From NCBI GenBank assembly GCA_904396495.1, contig CAJFOJ010000067.1, forward strand, positions 1 through 64,000: a stretch of DNA of 64,000 nucleotides, in the 5' to 3' direction. The notes beneath the pieces are model-generated. The model did no database searches. It saw nothing but the letters and a program-made list of their open reading frames with translations, and was not told the DNA's origin. This document shows, piece after piece, positions 35,714 to 44,249 of this stretch. Source of the stretch: an uncultured Oscillospiraceae bacterium. Lineage in GTDB: Bacteria; Bacillota; Clostridia; Oscillospirales; Ruminococcaceae. Each line of letters begins with the position of its first letter. Within the stretch, counting starts at the first letter, position 1. A program made the translations under genes and the position numbers.

Positions 35714-36622
35714 ATGAAAAAACCAAACCATGGCGTCAAAAGGCCCTCACGCCCCCTTTCTTTTGTGGTGGAACGAAAAGATGCCCTCCTCCCCTTCCTA
35801 CTGGAGCATTTAAAGGGCAAATCCCGCAACAATATAAAAAACCTGCTCTCGAAAAGGCAGGTCCAAGTGGACCGCAAAACAGTAACCCAGTTCGACCATC
35901 CCCTCCATCCGGGGCAGACGGTGTCCATCTCCCCGGAGAGGTCAAAAACAGAACCTTCCCTCCCCTTTGACCTCATCTATGAAGATCAGGAGATCATTGT
36001 CATCGACAAACCCGCTGGGCTGTTGTCCATCGCCACCGACAGGGAGAAATATTATACTGCCTACCACATTGTCACAGACTACGTGAAAGAGAAAAACAAG
36101 CAAAACCGCATTTTTGTCATCCATCGTCTGGATAAGGACACCTCCGGTGTGCTGATGTTCGCCAAAACCGAGCAGGCAAAGCGCACTTTCCAGGACAACT
36201 GGGAGAAAATCGTTAAGATGCGGCGGTATTTGGCCGTCGTCGTAGGCATCCCGGAAGATTCTTCTGGAACTGTCCGCTCCTTTTTGCTGGAAACCGCCAC
36301 TCATCTCGTCTACTCCAGCAACGACCCTTCCGGCAAAGAGGCTGTAACCCACTACAAGGTACTAAAATCCGGTGGAGGATTCTCCCTTTTGGATGTCACC
36401 ATCGACACCGGCCGGAAAAATCAAATCCGCGTTCACATGAAGGATATAGGGCACCCCGTCGCCGGAGACAAGAAATACGGAACCAGGGAAAATCCCATGG
36501 GACGGCTGGGGCTACACGCCTGTGAATTAAAGTTCATCCACCCGGAAACTGGAAAAGAGTTCTGTTTTAAGGCCAAAACCCCAAAAGAATTCAGGCGGAT
36601 GTTTTCAGGCAATCAGGGGTAA
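35714..36622 (+). CDS. RluA-family pseudouridine synthase
   Basis: Isomerises uridine in rRNA or tRNA. 302 residues: N-terminal S4-like RNA-binding part ('KNNIKNLLSKRQVQVD' region, about 36-75) and catalytic domain with 'IIVIDKPAGLLSIATD' and the catalytic aspartate in 'VIHRLDKDTSGVLMF'. ATG 35714 follows AAAGGAGAACG. The RluA/RluC/RluD type is clear; the target base is not. Ends at a strong bidirectional terminator. Confidence 0.9.
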   Translation: MKKPNHGVKRPSRPLSFVVERKDALLPFLLEHLKGKSRNNIKNLLSKRQVQVDRKTVTQFDHPLHPGQTVSISPERSKTEPSLPFDLIYEDQEIIVIDKPAGLLSIATDREKYYTAYHIVTDYVKEKNKQNRIFVIHRLDKDTSGVLMFAKTEQAKRTFQDNWEKIVKMRRYLAVVVGIPEDSSGTVRSFLLETATHLVYSSNDPSGKEAVTHYKVLKSGGGFSLLDVTIDTGRKNQIRVHMKDIGHPVAGDKKYGTRENPMGRLGLHACELKFIHPETGKEFCFKAKTPKEFRRMFSGNQG

Positions 36623-36702
36623 AACAGGAAAGGCAAACTATTCGCAATCATAACCACCCACATAACGCTTTGTTTTCCTTCGCTCAACTGTCTGAAGATA
36701 CT

Positions 36703-36745
36703 AATAGAAATACCCCCGGATTTTCCGGGGGTATTTCTATTGCAG
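36703..36745. terminator. Bidirectional terminator between rlu gene and peptide operon
   Basis: 18-bp perfect stem (left arm AATAGAAATACCCCCGGA) around a 3-base loop, serving the plus-strand pseudouridine synthase and the minus-strand regulator/peptide operon. A second hairpin (CGAAGTG / CACTTCG, about 36755-36777) lies between it and the peptide stop. Confidence 0.85.
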
Positions 36746-36788
36746 TAAGAAGGCGAAGTGTAAAATCACTTCGGCCTCTATTCAAAAA

Positions 36789-36899
36789 TTATCGTAATAG
36801 GCTATAAGGACAACCCATTGATCTAGCAGCGGCTTGAATTTTTTCATTCAAATCCTTTGCTTCCAAGGTGAACGCCATCGGTTTTTGCCAACGCTTCAT
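36789..36899 (-). CDS. 36-residue peptide coupled to an HTH regulator
   Basis: Not a listed gene in any family I know. ATG at 36899 overlaps the regulator stop as ATGA, with the regulator's own AGGGGGG as ribosome site. The peptide starts MKRWQKPMAF, has an amphipathic Lys/Asp/Glu/Leu middle, and ends SMGCPYSLLR with one cysteine. Two hairpins, the second a strong terminator, follow the stop. It could be a signal peptide for the regulators, a modified-peptide precursor, or a small toxin or antitoxin. No maturation enzyme or exporter is beside it. Translation is inferred from the overlap and ribosome site. Confidence 0.5.
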   Translation of the reverse strand: MKRWQKPMAFTLEAKDLNEKIQAAARSMGCPYSLLR

Positions 36900-37957
36900 C
36901 TCTTTTCCCCCCTCTTCCTGGTACCATATATTTTTAATACCTCACTCAGAGTGTCAAAATAACTCCGGTTAAGGCTGTATAACATGGCGCGCCCTTCGTT
37001 GCGGACATTGAGGACATTTGCCTTCAACATCAAATTCAGGTGATAATAGGCGTTGGTATTGGAAATGTCAAACATCTTTTCAATTTCCCGGATGGTCATT
37101 TCGTCCCGCGTCAGCAAGGCGTTGAGGATACCCACCCGGTTCTTTTCTGATATGGCGGTCCCAAAGACATCCAGTTCCGGCACCCGTACCCGCTCCTGTA
37201 AATAATCAAGTAGGCTTTCACATTCTACTCCTAACAGGATAAAGGTGCCCTTTTCCCAAAAACAAATATTTACATTATCGCGTGCAATAATACAGGGACA
37301 AACATAAATAGGAAGTTTGGAATCGATTATGTATTCATTGCCGTCTACCTTTGACATCTTCTGAATAACTGTATCCAAAATTAGATTATCTTGGAAGTCG
37401 GCAATTTGGACATAATTCTTATCATAATATTGTCTAAACAATGCTTCTTTCGAAATCAGTTCATAATTAAGTTTTCTTATTATTGATTCATAATTGGTAA
37501 AAAACAGACACAATTTTACTTTTATAAAATCACTGTATTGGGAATCATTGATTAAATTGATTAATTTCTTAAAATCCTCACGATATTGATCAATTTCTTC
37601 CGGACGCAACTGAGGAAAAAAGAATTGAATCATTGAGGACAATATATTTTCAATGTCCAATAAATCTTTCTGCATATTTTCAAACTGAAAGTCTTCTTGA
37701 TAAATTCTAAAATTATTATAAAAGCAATATTGCAGTAAAAAGCATTTTTTGTCTTCCTTCAGATAGAAAAAAAGTAAAAGATCATCCGGGATTTGTGAAA
37801 ATTCGTATTCCAGATGATCAAAAAACTCCCTATTTTCTTTGGCGCTCTTTTGAATCAAATAATTTCTCAGTTGTTCCTGATTATTAAAGTGAAAAATAAA
37901 TATATACATCAAATCTAAAATATAACCTGGCGTCATCGAAAATTTAATATCACCCAT
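36896..37957 (-). CDS. HTH (ArsR-like) regulator, paralogue 1
   Basis: 353 residues. A ~280-residue N-terminal region, hydrophobic/aromatic-rich and AT-rich in codons, has no recognised motif. The C-terminal ~75 residues are a winged HTH of the ArsR-like type ('VGILNALLTRDEMTIREIEK', 'SNTNAYYHLNLMLKANVL', 'GRAMLYSLN'). ATG 37957 follows GGAGGTGA and is chosen over ATG 37972. About half-identical by eye to the next gene upstream, 41 bases away. The C-terminal HTH arrangement resembles proteins labelled DUF5937; that match is uncertain. The N-terminal part probably senses a ligand. Confidence 0.72.
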   Translation of the reverse strand: MGDIKFSMTPGYILDLMYIFIFHFNNQEQLRNYLIQKSAKENREFFDHLEYEFSQIPDDLLLFFYLKEDKKCFLLQYCFYNNFRIYQEDFQFENMQKDLLDIENILSSMIQFFFPQLRPEEIDQYREDFKKLINLINDSQYSDFIKVKLCLFFTNYESIIRKLNYELISKEALFRQYYDKNYVQIADFQDNLILDTVIQKMSKVDGNEYIIDSKLPIYVCPCIIARDNVNICFWEKGTFILLGVECESLLDYLQERVRVPELDVFGTAISEKNRVGILNALLTRDEMTIREIEKMFDISNTNAYYHLNLMLKANVLNVRNEGRAMLYSLNRSYFDTLSEVLKIYGTRKRGEKR

Positions 37958-37998
37958 ATTTTTCACCTCCATTGTTATTCAGATAAAATAACAAATAT

Positions 37999-39057
37999 TT
38001 ATGCCAATTTTCCTTGGTTGCCAGTGCCATATTTGTTTAATCTCTTTGCCAATTCGTCAAAATACTTCCGATTCAGGCTATAAAATACGGTCCGCCCTTC
38101 GTTACAGGTATTGAGGATATTAGCCTTTGCCATCATATTCAAATGGTAATAGGCGTTGGTGTTGGAGATGCCAAACGTTTTCTCAATCTCCTTAATCGAC
38201 ATCTTGTCCCGCACCAATAAGGCGTCGAGAATCCCGATCCGGTTTTTTTCCGCCACCACATTTCCGAATACATCTAAATCCACTATTTGCTCCCGCTTCT
38301 TTAAATATTTAAGTGTTTTATCTACATTCACTCCTAATAAAAAAATTGCGGTATCCTTTTCATAAAAATAAACAATACAACCCACTGACACGACACAGGG
38401 TGATATGTATATGATAGTATTTTCTTTATACCGATTCTGGTGTCCAGACTTTTTAAACATCTGACAGCAAAAATCATCCAAATCCACTTCATTTTGAATA
38501 TTGACGATTTTTTTATAGTTTCGCTCATAGTAAGACTTGAGCTCAGTCTCTTTTGAAATCAGTTCATAATTCAGCTTTCGAATAAGCGACTCATAATTGA
38601 CAAAAAAAACACACAACTTCTCTTTTACATAAGCGCTGTACTCGGATTCATCAATTAACTGAACGAGCTTTTTTAAGTCGCCGCGATATTCTTCTATCTC
38701 TCCATCTTTCAATTCTGGAAAAAAGAATTGAATCATCCGGGACACAATCCGCTCGGTGTCCATCAAATCAGCCTGCATATGCTCAAAATTAAACTCCGTC
38801 TGGTACTTTTCCACATTGTCGTAAAAACAATATTGGGGCATAAAGCACCGGTCGCCATTCCTCAAATAAAAAAAGATGAAAAGCTCCTCCGGAATTTCGC
38901 TGAACTCATAGCGCAGTTGGTCGAGAAACTCTATATTTTCCGTATATTTGTTAACATTGTTGTAGTCTTCATAACACTCTCTATTAAAGTAAAAAATGAA
39001 TATATTCAAAAGGTCGTAAAAATATCCTGGTTCCTTCAAAAATTTAATTTGATACAT
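37999..39057 (-). CDS. HTH (ArsR-like) regulator, paralogue 2
   Basis: 352 residues, tandem duplicate of the following gene. Shared blocks include 'FDHLEYEFSQIPDDLLLFFYL' versus 'LDQLRYEFSEIPEELFIFFYL', 'NYESLIRKLNYELISKE', and the C-terminal HTH 'NRIGILDALLVRDKMSIKEIEK'. GGAGAAAAG precedes the ATG. First gene of the operon that ends with the 36-residue peptide. AT-rich relative to neighbours, as is the ~140-base region upstream, which suggests acquisition. Function unknown. Confidence 0.72.
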   Translation of the reverse strand: MYQIKFLKEPGYFYDLLNIFIFYFNRECYEDYNNVNKYTENIEFLDQLRYEFSEIPEELFIFFYLRNGDRCFMPQYCFYDNVEKYQTEFNFEHMQADLMDTERIVSRMIQFFFPELKDGEIEEYRGDLKKLVQLIDESEYSAYVKEKLCVFFVNYESLIRKLNYELISKETELKSYYERNYKKIVNIQNEVDLDDFCCQMFKKSGHQNRYKENTIIYISPCVVSVGCIVYFYEKDTAIFLLGVNVDKTLKYLKKREQIVDLDVFGNVVAEKNRIGILDALLVRDKMSIKEIEKTFGISNTNAYYHLNMMAKANILNTCNEGRTVFYSLNRKYFDELAKRLNKYGTGNQGKLA

Positions 39058-39199
39058 CTTTTCTCCAACTGACCAAAAAGCACAATAATCTACAAAAATT
39101 ATAGTTGTTGTAATTATAAAATAATAAATGAAACAGGATATGAATAAAAATTGCTAATTATTTAGATAAGTATAAAATTTATATAAATATCCTTTCCAT

Positions 39200-39230
39200 A
39201 AAAAAGGGGCCTATCTACATTCGGCCCCTC
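39200..39230 (-). terminator. Terminator of the lipoprotein/SGNH operon
   Basis: GAGGGGCC-gaatgtagata-GGCCCC followed by TTTTTT on the minus strand. Confidence 0.85.
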
Positions 39231-39271
39231 AAAATTATCTACGCAAAGCTTTGACGGTTATCCTTTTGACC

Positions 39272-39733
39272 CTACTTCAGATACTCGTCGATAACCTTTT
39301 GAGCATTTTCGGTGTCATCGGTGACGCAAACTGCCACATATCTCCCCTTCTGCTCCACAATCGCCCCGTCGAGCTTTTTGACTTCTTCGGGGATGTAGTC
39401 CTCAAAGGCATCACGCTGTTTTTGGATGTGTTCTTTGGCGGCTTCCTCCATCTTTTTGGCCGAATCCTCGTCCTTGGCCTCAAAGACGGACGCCTCCTCG
39501 GCGGTGGCCCCGCTTCCCATGTAGATCACTACGTTTTCGACGCCTTCCGGGATATCATAGACCATCCCCGCCATGTCCCCGTCGATAAGGGCGATCTCGT
39601 CCTGATAGGTCACCTTCTCCGCCATATCCTTAGCCATGGCGTTTACATCCACCGTCAGGTCTGTCTGGCTGCCGCAGCCCGCCAGCGCAGCACAGGTCAA
39701 TGCCGCCGCCAAAAAAGCGCATAATTTTCTCAT
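39272..39733 (-). CDS. DUF4358 lipoprotein
   Basis: 153 residues. Signal peptide and lipobox 'CAALAGCGS' put Cys20 as the lipidated residue. The mature part, 'MAKDMAEKVTYQDEIALIDGDMAGMVY...VVIYMGSGATAEEASVF', is the DUF4358 pattern, commonly found beside SGNH hydrolases and membrane O-acyltransferases in Firmicutes. GGGAGG upstream of ATG. Co-transcribed with the SGNH gene. Function unknown; a link to acylated wall polymers is only a context guess. Confidence 0.8.
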   Translation of the reverse strand: MRKLCAFLAAALTCAALAGCGSQTDLTVDVNAMAKDMAEKVTYQDEIALIDGDMAGMVYDIPEGVENVVIYMGSGATAEEASVFEAKDEDSAKKMEEAAKEHIQKQRDAFEDYIPEEVKKLDGAIVEQKGRYVAVCVTDDTENAQKVIDEYLK

Positions 39734-39766
39734 GATGATTTCCTCCCTGTCAAATTCTGTCTTTCG

Positions 39767-40687
39767 TTATTGGCCCATATTCTCCACTGTGTGGCATTTG
39801 AGGTAGTCGAGCCATTTTGCGCAGTACGATTTGTTGAGATGTACCCCGTCGGTAGACGCCTCCTGAGGCAGGTATCCTTCGCTGTCCGCAACCGCCTCGG
39901 CCACGTTGAGGTAATACACCTCTTTTTCCTTGGCCATCTCTTGGATGAGGTCGTTGTACTCGTTGATTTTGGTCATGTTGTAAATTTTGTCGCCGTCGGA
40001 CTTTTTCTTGCTGACCGGCAGGATGGACTGGATGTAGATTTTGGCATCCGGCTTAATTTCCTTGATTTTATCAACCAGTTCGCCGTATTTCTCGATGAAA
40101 ATATCGCTGTAGGCCCAGCCGAGTTCATTGACTCCCAGCATAACGTAGACCTTTTGAAAGCTGGTGTTCTGGGCCAGGGCGTCCATAGCGGACATCTGCA
40201 CTCCGTCCACCTCGATGTCCGCCTTGGTAAAAGCGGTGTCCACCTTGAGGCCCTTATCCACATAGGCGGTAGCGTTGCTCAGGTTGTTGTAGAGGATAAA
40301 CCCCTGGGTCCGGGAATCCCCGATAAACACTGCGTCGTCAAAATAGCTGTCGTCGACCGCCTCCCCGGCAGGCACCGGCGAAGCGTAGTCGTATTCCTTT
40401 ACAGCTTTCCCATCCGCCATCTGGCTCGATTCATCCGCAGCAGGCGCCTCCACTAACTCCGGCGGCGTTTCGCTGGACTCAACTAACCCGCCGGCGTTTG
40501 CCGATTGTTCCGGCATGCCGCTGACGGACGGCTCAGAATCGGAAATGGAAACGGAACTCTGGGATTGCTCCCCGGAAGAAGAACCCTCCTGCCCACAGGA
40601 GGGAAGGCTCACCGCCACGAGAGCAGCGGCAAGTCCGACAAACACCCTTTTTTTCCAGGCATATTTATTGGCAACAGACTCAATCAT
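39767..40687 (-). CDS. SGNH/GDSL hydrolase lipoprotein
   Basis: 306 residues. Lipobox 'VSLPSCGQ' near residue 30, a ~70-residue Ser/Glu/Pro linker, then an SGNH hydrolase domain: block I 'DAVFIGDSRTQGF' (nucleophile Ser), block III 'VMLGVNELG', and block V 'STDGVHLNKSY' (Asp, His). Anchored outside the membrane, probably an esterase or deacetylase on a surface polymer. ATG 40687 has AAGGAG 8 bases upstream. First gene of the operon with the DUF4358 lipoprotein. Confidence 0.87.
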   Translation of the reverse strand: MIESVANKYAWKKRVFVGLAAALVAVSLPSCGQEGSSSGEQSQSSVSISDSEPSVSGMPEQSANAGGLVESSETPPELVEAPAADESSQMADGKAVKEYDYASPVPAGEAVDDSYFDDAVFIGDSRTQGFILYNNLSNATAYVDKGLKVDTAFTKADIEVDGVQMSAMDALAQNTSFQKVYVMLGVNELGWAYSDIFIEKYGELVDKIKEIKPDAKIYIQSILPVSKKKSDGDKIYNMTKINEYNDLIQEMAKEKEVYYLNVAEAVADSEGYLPQEASTDGVHLNKSYCAKWLDYLKCHTVENMGQ

Positions 40688-41372
40688 CTGCAAAACTCCT
40701 TATAACCGTGTATTTTCCCCAGGGTTCACCGGGCGAAAACCACTATTTAGCATGTGCATTCTTTATCGTTACATTCAGTGAAATGGAAAATTTTATATTT
40801 TTCGGAATAATAAACCATCCTGTTGTACTCCGGTAAGTACATGTTTTTATTATAACAAAAATCTCGTTAAAAACAAAGTGCCAAACAGATTTTTTTACTC
40901 TTTTTACACCTTTTTGTCGAAAAATTTGCCATACATTGGAATAGACGCTAAAGGGCGGCCAAAAGTTTTCCGTTTTTCAAATGGAATTTCAAAAGTTTAA
41001 GCCGTCCTCAAAAAATATCGGCCGTTCCGGCGCAAAATAGCGCCAACAGATCGGCTTTTTTCTGTCTCGTTCCCACACGGCGTCCCATGCCCTTTGCCCT
41101 CAAAATACGCTGCCACGGTTTACTCCCCATCCACGCAAAGCCGATATCAAAATCCGTGGAAAAGCCGCATCCTCCCCGCATAATCTTTCCATTTTTTTCA
41201 TAGGATGTAACGCTGATGGGAAATGGAACTGTCTGAGCAGGCGTACATGCGTCTACTCACTGACCCCCAATAGCAGGCCGGTCACAACCCATTTCATTTC
41301 CCTCCCCGACATAAAAATGAACATCAAAGAAAGGAATTTTATCTGCAAGGGATAAAAGATGAGGTGCTGCGT
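40688..41372. other. Long intergenic region, with one hairpin/terminator (41020-41062) and possible small RNA
   Basis: 685 bases. On the plus strand GGCGC-aaaata-GCGCC, nested in a wider GCCG / CGGC pairing and followed by TTTTTT (about 41020-41062), looks like a terminator, and upstream of it GGGCGGC (about 40955) can pair with GCCGTCC (41001-41007). Together these could be a ~110-base small RNA from about 40945. On the minus strand a stop-free stretch at 41008-41256 lacks an acceptable start; I do not call it a gene. Confidence 0.35.
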
Positions 41373-42296
41373 ATGAAATTTCTGCCGGAAGGGCTGCTTT
41401 GTGAGAGCGAAGAAAACAAGCGCTATTTTGAAAACCTGAACACCCTCTACGAAGCCATGGCCGAGTCACGGACGCTGGAGGCACGGGCGCTGGTCTGCGA
41501 GGGAAGCCACAATCTAATCGTCGATTTGGGCGTCATCAAAGGGGTCATCCCCCGGGAGGAGGCCGCTATCGGCATCGCCGAGGGCACCACCCGGGACATC
41601 GCCATCATCTCCAGGGTCAACAAGCCGGTCTGTTTTAAAATCACCGCCTTTGAGCGGGACTGCTACGGCAAAACGGTAGCCGTCCTCTCCCGGAGAAAAG
41701 CCCAGCTGGAATGCCAGGAGCAGTTTCTCTCCCACCTGAGGCCCGGCGACATTATCCCCGCCCGCGTCACCCATTTGGAGCAGTTTGGCGCCTTTGTGGA
41801 CATCGGCTGCGGCATCGTCTCCCTCATCCCCATTGACATGATTTCGGTCTCCCGGATTTCCCACCCCAAGGACCGGCTGACGGTGGGACAAAACATCAAG
41901 GCCGTGGTCAAAGCCATCGAAGGGAGCCGCATTTCCCTGACCCACAAGGAGCTTTTGGGCACCTGGGAGGAAAACATCGCTCAATATGAGCCCGGCGAAA
42001 CCGTCAGCGGTATCATCCGTTCGGTAGAGGACTACGGCATCTTTGTGGAGCTCGCCCCCAACCTGGCGGGCTTGGCTGAACTGAAAGCCGGCGTCCGTCC
42101 GGGACAGCAAGCCAGCGTTTACATCAAAAGCATGATCCCAGACAAGATGAAGGTAAAGCTGATTATCGTGGACGCTTTCGACGAGGAAATGCCGCCTTCC
42201 CCCCTCCACTACTACATAGAAAAAGGGCACCTGTCCCATTGGATCTATTCCCCTGCCCAGAGCGAAAAGCTCATTGAGACGGTGTTTGACGAATAA
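41373..42296 (+). CDS. S1-domain RNA-binding protein
   Basis: 307 residues with three S1/OB-like units: a degenerate one at about 30-95 ('LIVDLGVIKGVIPREEA'), a clear one at about 125-190 ('GDIIPARVTHLEQFGAFVDIGCGIVSLIP', read in parts), and a third at about 210-280 ('GETVSGIIRSVEDYGIFVEL'). It resembles ribosomal protein S1 without being full-length. ATG 41373 has GAGGTG upstream; a GTG three codons earlier is less likely. Single gene with a perfect terminator. Probably binds mRNA; exact role unknown. Confidence 0.82.
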   Translation: MKFLPEGLLCESEENKRYFENLNTLYEAMAESRTLEARALVCEGSHNLIVDLGVIKGVIPREEAAIGIAEGTTRDIAIISRVNKPVCFKITAFERDCYGKTVAVLSRRKAQLECQEQFLSHLRPGDIIPARVTHLEQFGAFVDIGCGIVSLIPIDMISVSRISHPKDRLTVGQNIKAVVKAIEGSRISLTHKELLGTWEENIAQYEPGETVSGIIRSVEDYGIFVELAPNLAGLAELKAGVRPGQQASVYIKSMIPDKMKVKLIIVDAFDEEMPPSPLHYYIEKGHLSHWIYSPAQSEKLIETVFDE

Positions 42297-42353
42297 AATG
42301 CAAAAGGCGGAACGCAATATGGGGCGATTCTAAAATCCAATTCCCCCGCCGTC

Positions 42354-42392
42354 AAAAAAATATCCGCAGGCTAAAGCCTGCGGATATTTTTT
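42354..42392. terminator. Bidirectional terminator, S1 gene and redox island
   Basis: AAAAAAATATCCGCAGGC and its complement around TAAA; T-runs on both strands serve both convergent units. Confidence 0.93.
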
Positions 42393-43029
42393 AAAGACCT
42401 TTGCGGATAAAATTGGTGAATATAAAATCCTCCTGGGGCGGCGTGGGAACGAGTTTACTGCCCACGTCTTTACATTTTAGAAAATAGGCCATGTTGTGGC
42501 CCAGTATCTTCATTGTCTGCATGCCTTCCAAATCCTGCCGGACCTCTTCCGGCGTCGTCCCATGTACCATATTCCAGTAACGGGAAGTGATAATGGGCAT
42601 TTGCATCAGGCCAAAATACTTGTTCACCTGATCCCAGGTAGCGGTCGTTCCCGCCCGACGTGCAGAGACCACAGCCGCTGCCGGTTTGAGATAAAACCGG
42701 CTTCCGCCTCCGTTTAGGTCTGCATAAAAGGCCCTGTCCAAAAAGGAAGTAAGCGCTCCAGATGCCCCAGCCCAATGGACCGGCGTACCAAGGACAAAAC
42801 CGTCATAGTCTCCGGCCAAGTCCAAAAAGTCATTTACACTGTCTTTAAATACGCAACGGTTCAAGTCACTGCATTTATGGCAAGCTGTGCAACCGGCGAG
42901 CGGCTTGTTGCCAATCCAGAAAAGGTCGGTGTCAATGCCATTTTGATTGATCGCATCCGATACCGCACACAAGGCGGTGTAGGTGCATCCCTCTCTGTGG
43001 GGGCTCCCGTTTACCAATAAAACCTTCAA
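42391..43029 (-). CDS. Flavodoxin-like NAD(P)H-dependent FMN reductase family protein
   Basis: 212 residues. Flavin phosphate loop 'LVNGSPHREGCTYTAL' is at the N-terminus, with the multiflavin 'GCTACHKCSD' cysteines (about 52-61) and 'GTPVHWAGASGALTSFLDR' near 87, as in iron-sulfur flavoprotein/NADPH-dependent FMN reductases. TTG at 43029 is chosen because AAAGGAG lies 8 bases upstream. Last gene of the minus-strand redox island. Partner electron donor unknown. Confidence 0.83.
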   Translation of the reverse strand: MKVLLVNGSPHREGCTYTALCAVSDAINQNGIDTDLFWIGNKPLAGCTACHKCSDLNRCVFKDSVNDFLDLAGDYDGFVLGTPVHWAGASGALTSFLDRAFYADLNGGGSRFYLKPAAAVVSARRAGTTATWDQVNKYFGLMQMPIITSRYWNMVHGTTPEEVRQDLEGMQTMKILGHNMAYFLKCKDVGSKLVPTPPQEDFIFTNFIRKGL

Positions 43030-43043
43030 AGCTCCCGCTCCTT

Positions 43044-44174
43044 TCAATTAGATGAAAAAACCTGTTTGAGCCACTGGGCATAATCTTCCACCCATCCGCC
43101 ATCTCCGCCAAAGCCGTGGGGCCAATCCTGCAAGACAATCCGCCTGGTGATGACGCCCACATCCTGCATCAGGTCATACTGGGCCTCAAACTGCCTGTAA
43201 AATGGGTCCTCTGTCCCATAGCAGTAAAAGGTGGGAGGAAGCTCCCCTGCCTTAAGTTCTTTTACGTCCATGGAGGCCACACTAAGCCTGCCGTAAAAGG
43301 AATAAATCATACCTGCGGCGGAGGCGTGGGCGGAGATGGCATCCAGTTCATCGGGAATGTAATCCGGGGCAATTGCCGTCGGGAGGACATCCTCGTCAAA
43401 GTTTAAGAAAAACTCCCCTGCCTGGATTCCTCCGGCAGAATAGCCCATCACAGCGATGTCGTCGGGATCAATGCCATAAAGCCCGGCATTCTTTCGGATG
43501 AACCGCACTGCACGGGCTACATCCAACGCCCCTTCCTGCTGGGTGTAGGGCCTCAGCCGGTAATCTACGATAAAAGTTTGAAAGCCTAACTCCCGCAGAT
43601 GGGCAGCGGTGGGCAAGGTATCGGTGTAATTGCCCCTCACCTGGAAGGCGCCGCCTGCCAACAGCACTACTGCGCCCTTCACTTCTGTTCCCTCCCGCAC
43701 CGGGATGGCCGTCAGGTAGGGGCGGAAATCAGGCGGATCGAAATATCCGGTCATGGTTTCGGACACTTCTGTATAAGCGGGGACATTTCCCTCCTCCCAC
43801 AGATACAAAGCCTGAATTTTGGTGGGATCGGGGATGGTATTCAAAACCGTTTCGTCGCCTTCTGGCTCCGGCAGACGTCTGTTTTGAGCGCTGTAGTCCC
43901 AATCACCTACGCGGCCAGTGCCGTAATCGTAATTTTCCGGAAAATCGGAAGGTGTGGCCAACGTATCTGCAGAAGTGCCGTCACGAACTTCTGATTCCTC
44001 TTGCAGCGCCGGAAGTGTTTCTGATTGTTCTTCCCTGTATCGCTGTAATTGCACGGTTTTCTCCCCTGTCTGTGGAATAGTAGAATTGGAGCTGTCTTGG
44101 CCGGCAGAACACCCGGATAAACAGAGGCAAGTTAAAGTGAACACCGCCGCTATTTTTTGAATTGTTGTTCTCAT
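43044..44174 (-). CDS. Alpha/beta-hydrolase lipoprotein 1
   Basis: 376 residues. Signal peptide with lipobox 'LCLSGCSAG' (Cys22). After a ~100-residue linker comes an esterase domain: 'VVLLAGGAFQVRG' oxyanion region, nucleophile in 'VMGYSAGG', Asp in 'YGTEDPFY', His in 'DWPHGFGGDGG'. It resembles acetyl-esterase/hormone-sensitive-lipase-like enzymes. AAAGGAGAG upstream of ATG. Anchored outside; one of three such lipoproteins in the island. Substrate unknown. Confidence 0.85.
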   Translation of the reverse strand: MRTTIQKIAAVFTLTCLCLSGCSAGQDSSNSTIPQTGEKTVQLQRYREEQSETLPALQEESEVRDGTSADTLATPSDFPENYDYGTGRVGDWDYSAQNRRLPEPEGDETVLNTIPDPTKIQALYLWEEGNVPAYTEVSETMTGYFDPPDFRPYLTAIPVREGTEVKGAVVLLAGGAFQVRGNYTDTLPTAAHLRELGFQTFIVDYRLRPYTQQEGALDVARAVRFIRKNAGLYGIDPDDIAVMGYSAGGIQAGEFFLNFDEDVLPTAIAPDYIPDELDAISAHASAAGMIYSFYGRLSVASMDVKELKAGELPPTFYCYGTEDPFYRQFEAQYDLMQDVGVITRRIVLQDWPHGFGGDGGWVEDYAQWLKQVFSSN

Positions 44175-44249
44175 GGTCTCTCCTTTCCGGCCACGCTATG
44201 AGCCATTCAGATGCACCTCAAAAGAATCTGTTTTTAATCATGTGCCCGG

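Noticed and set aside
41008..41256. Stop-free 82-codon stretch on the minus strand in the gap before the S1 gene
   Set aside because: No acceptable start codon with a ribosome site and no family resemblance; it overlaps the candidate small-RNA terminator.
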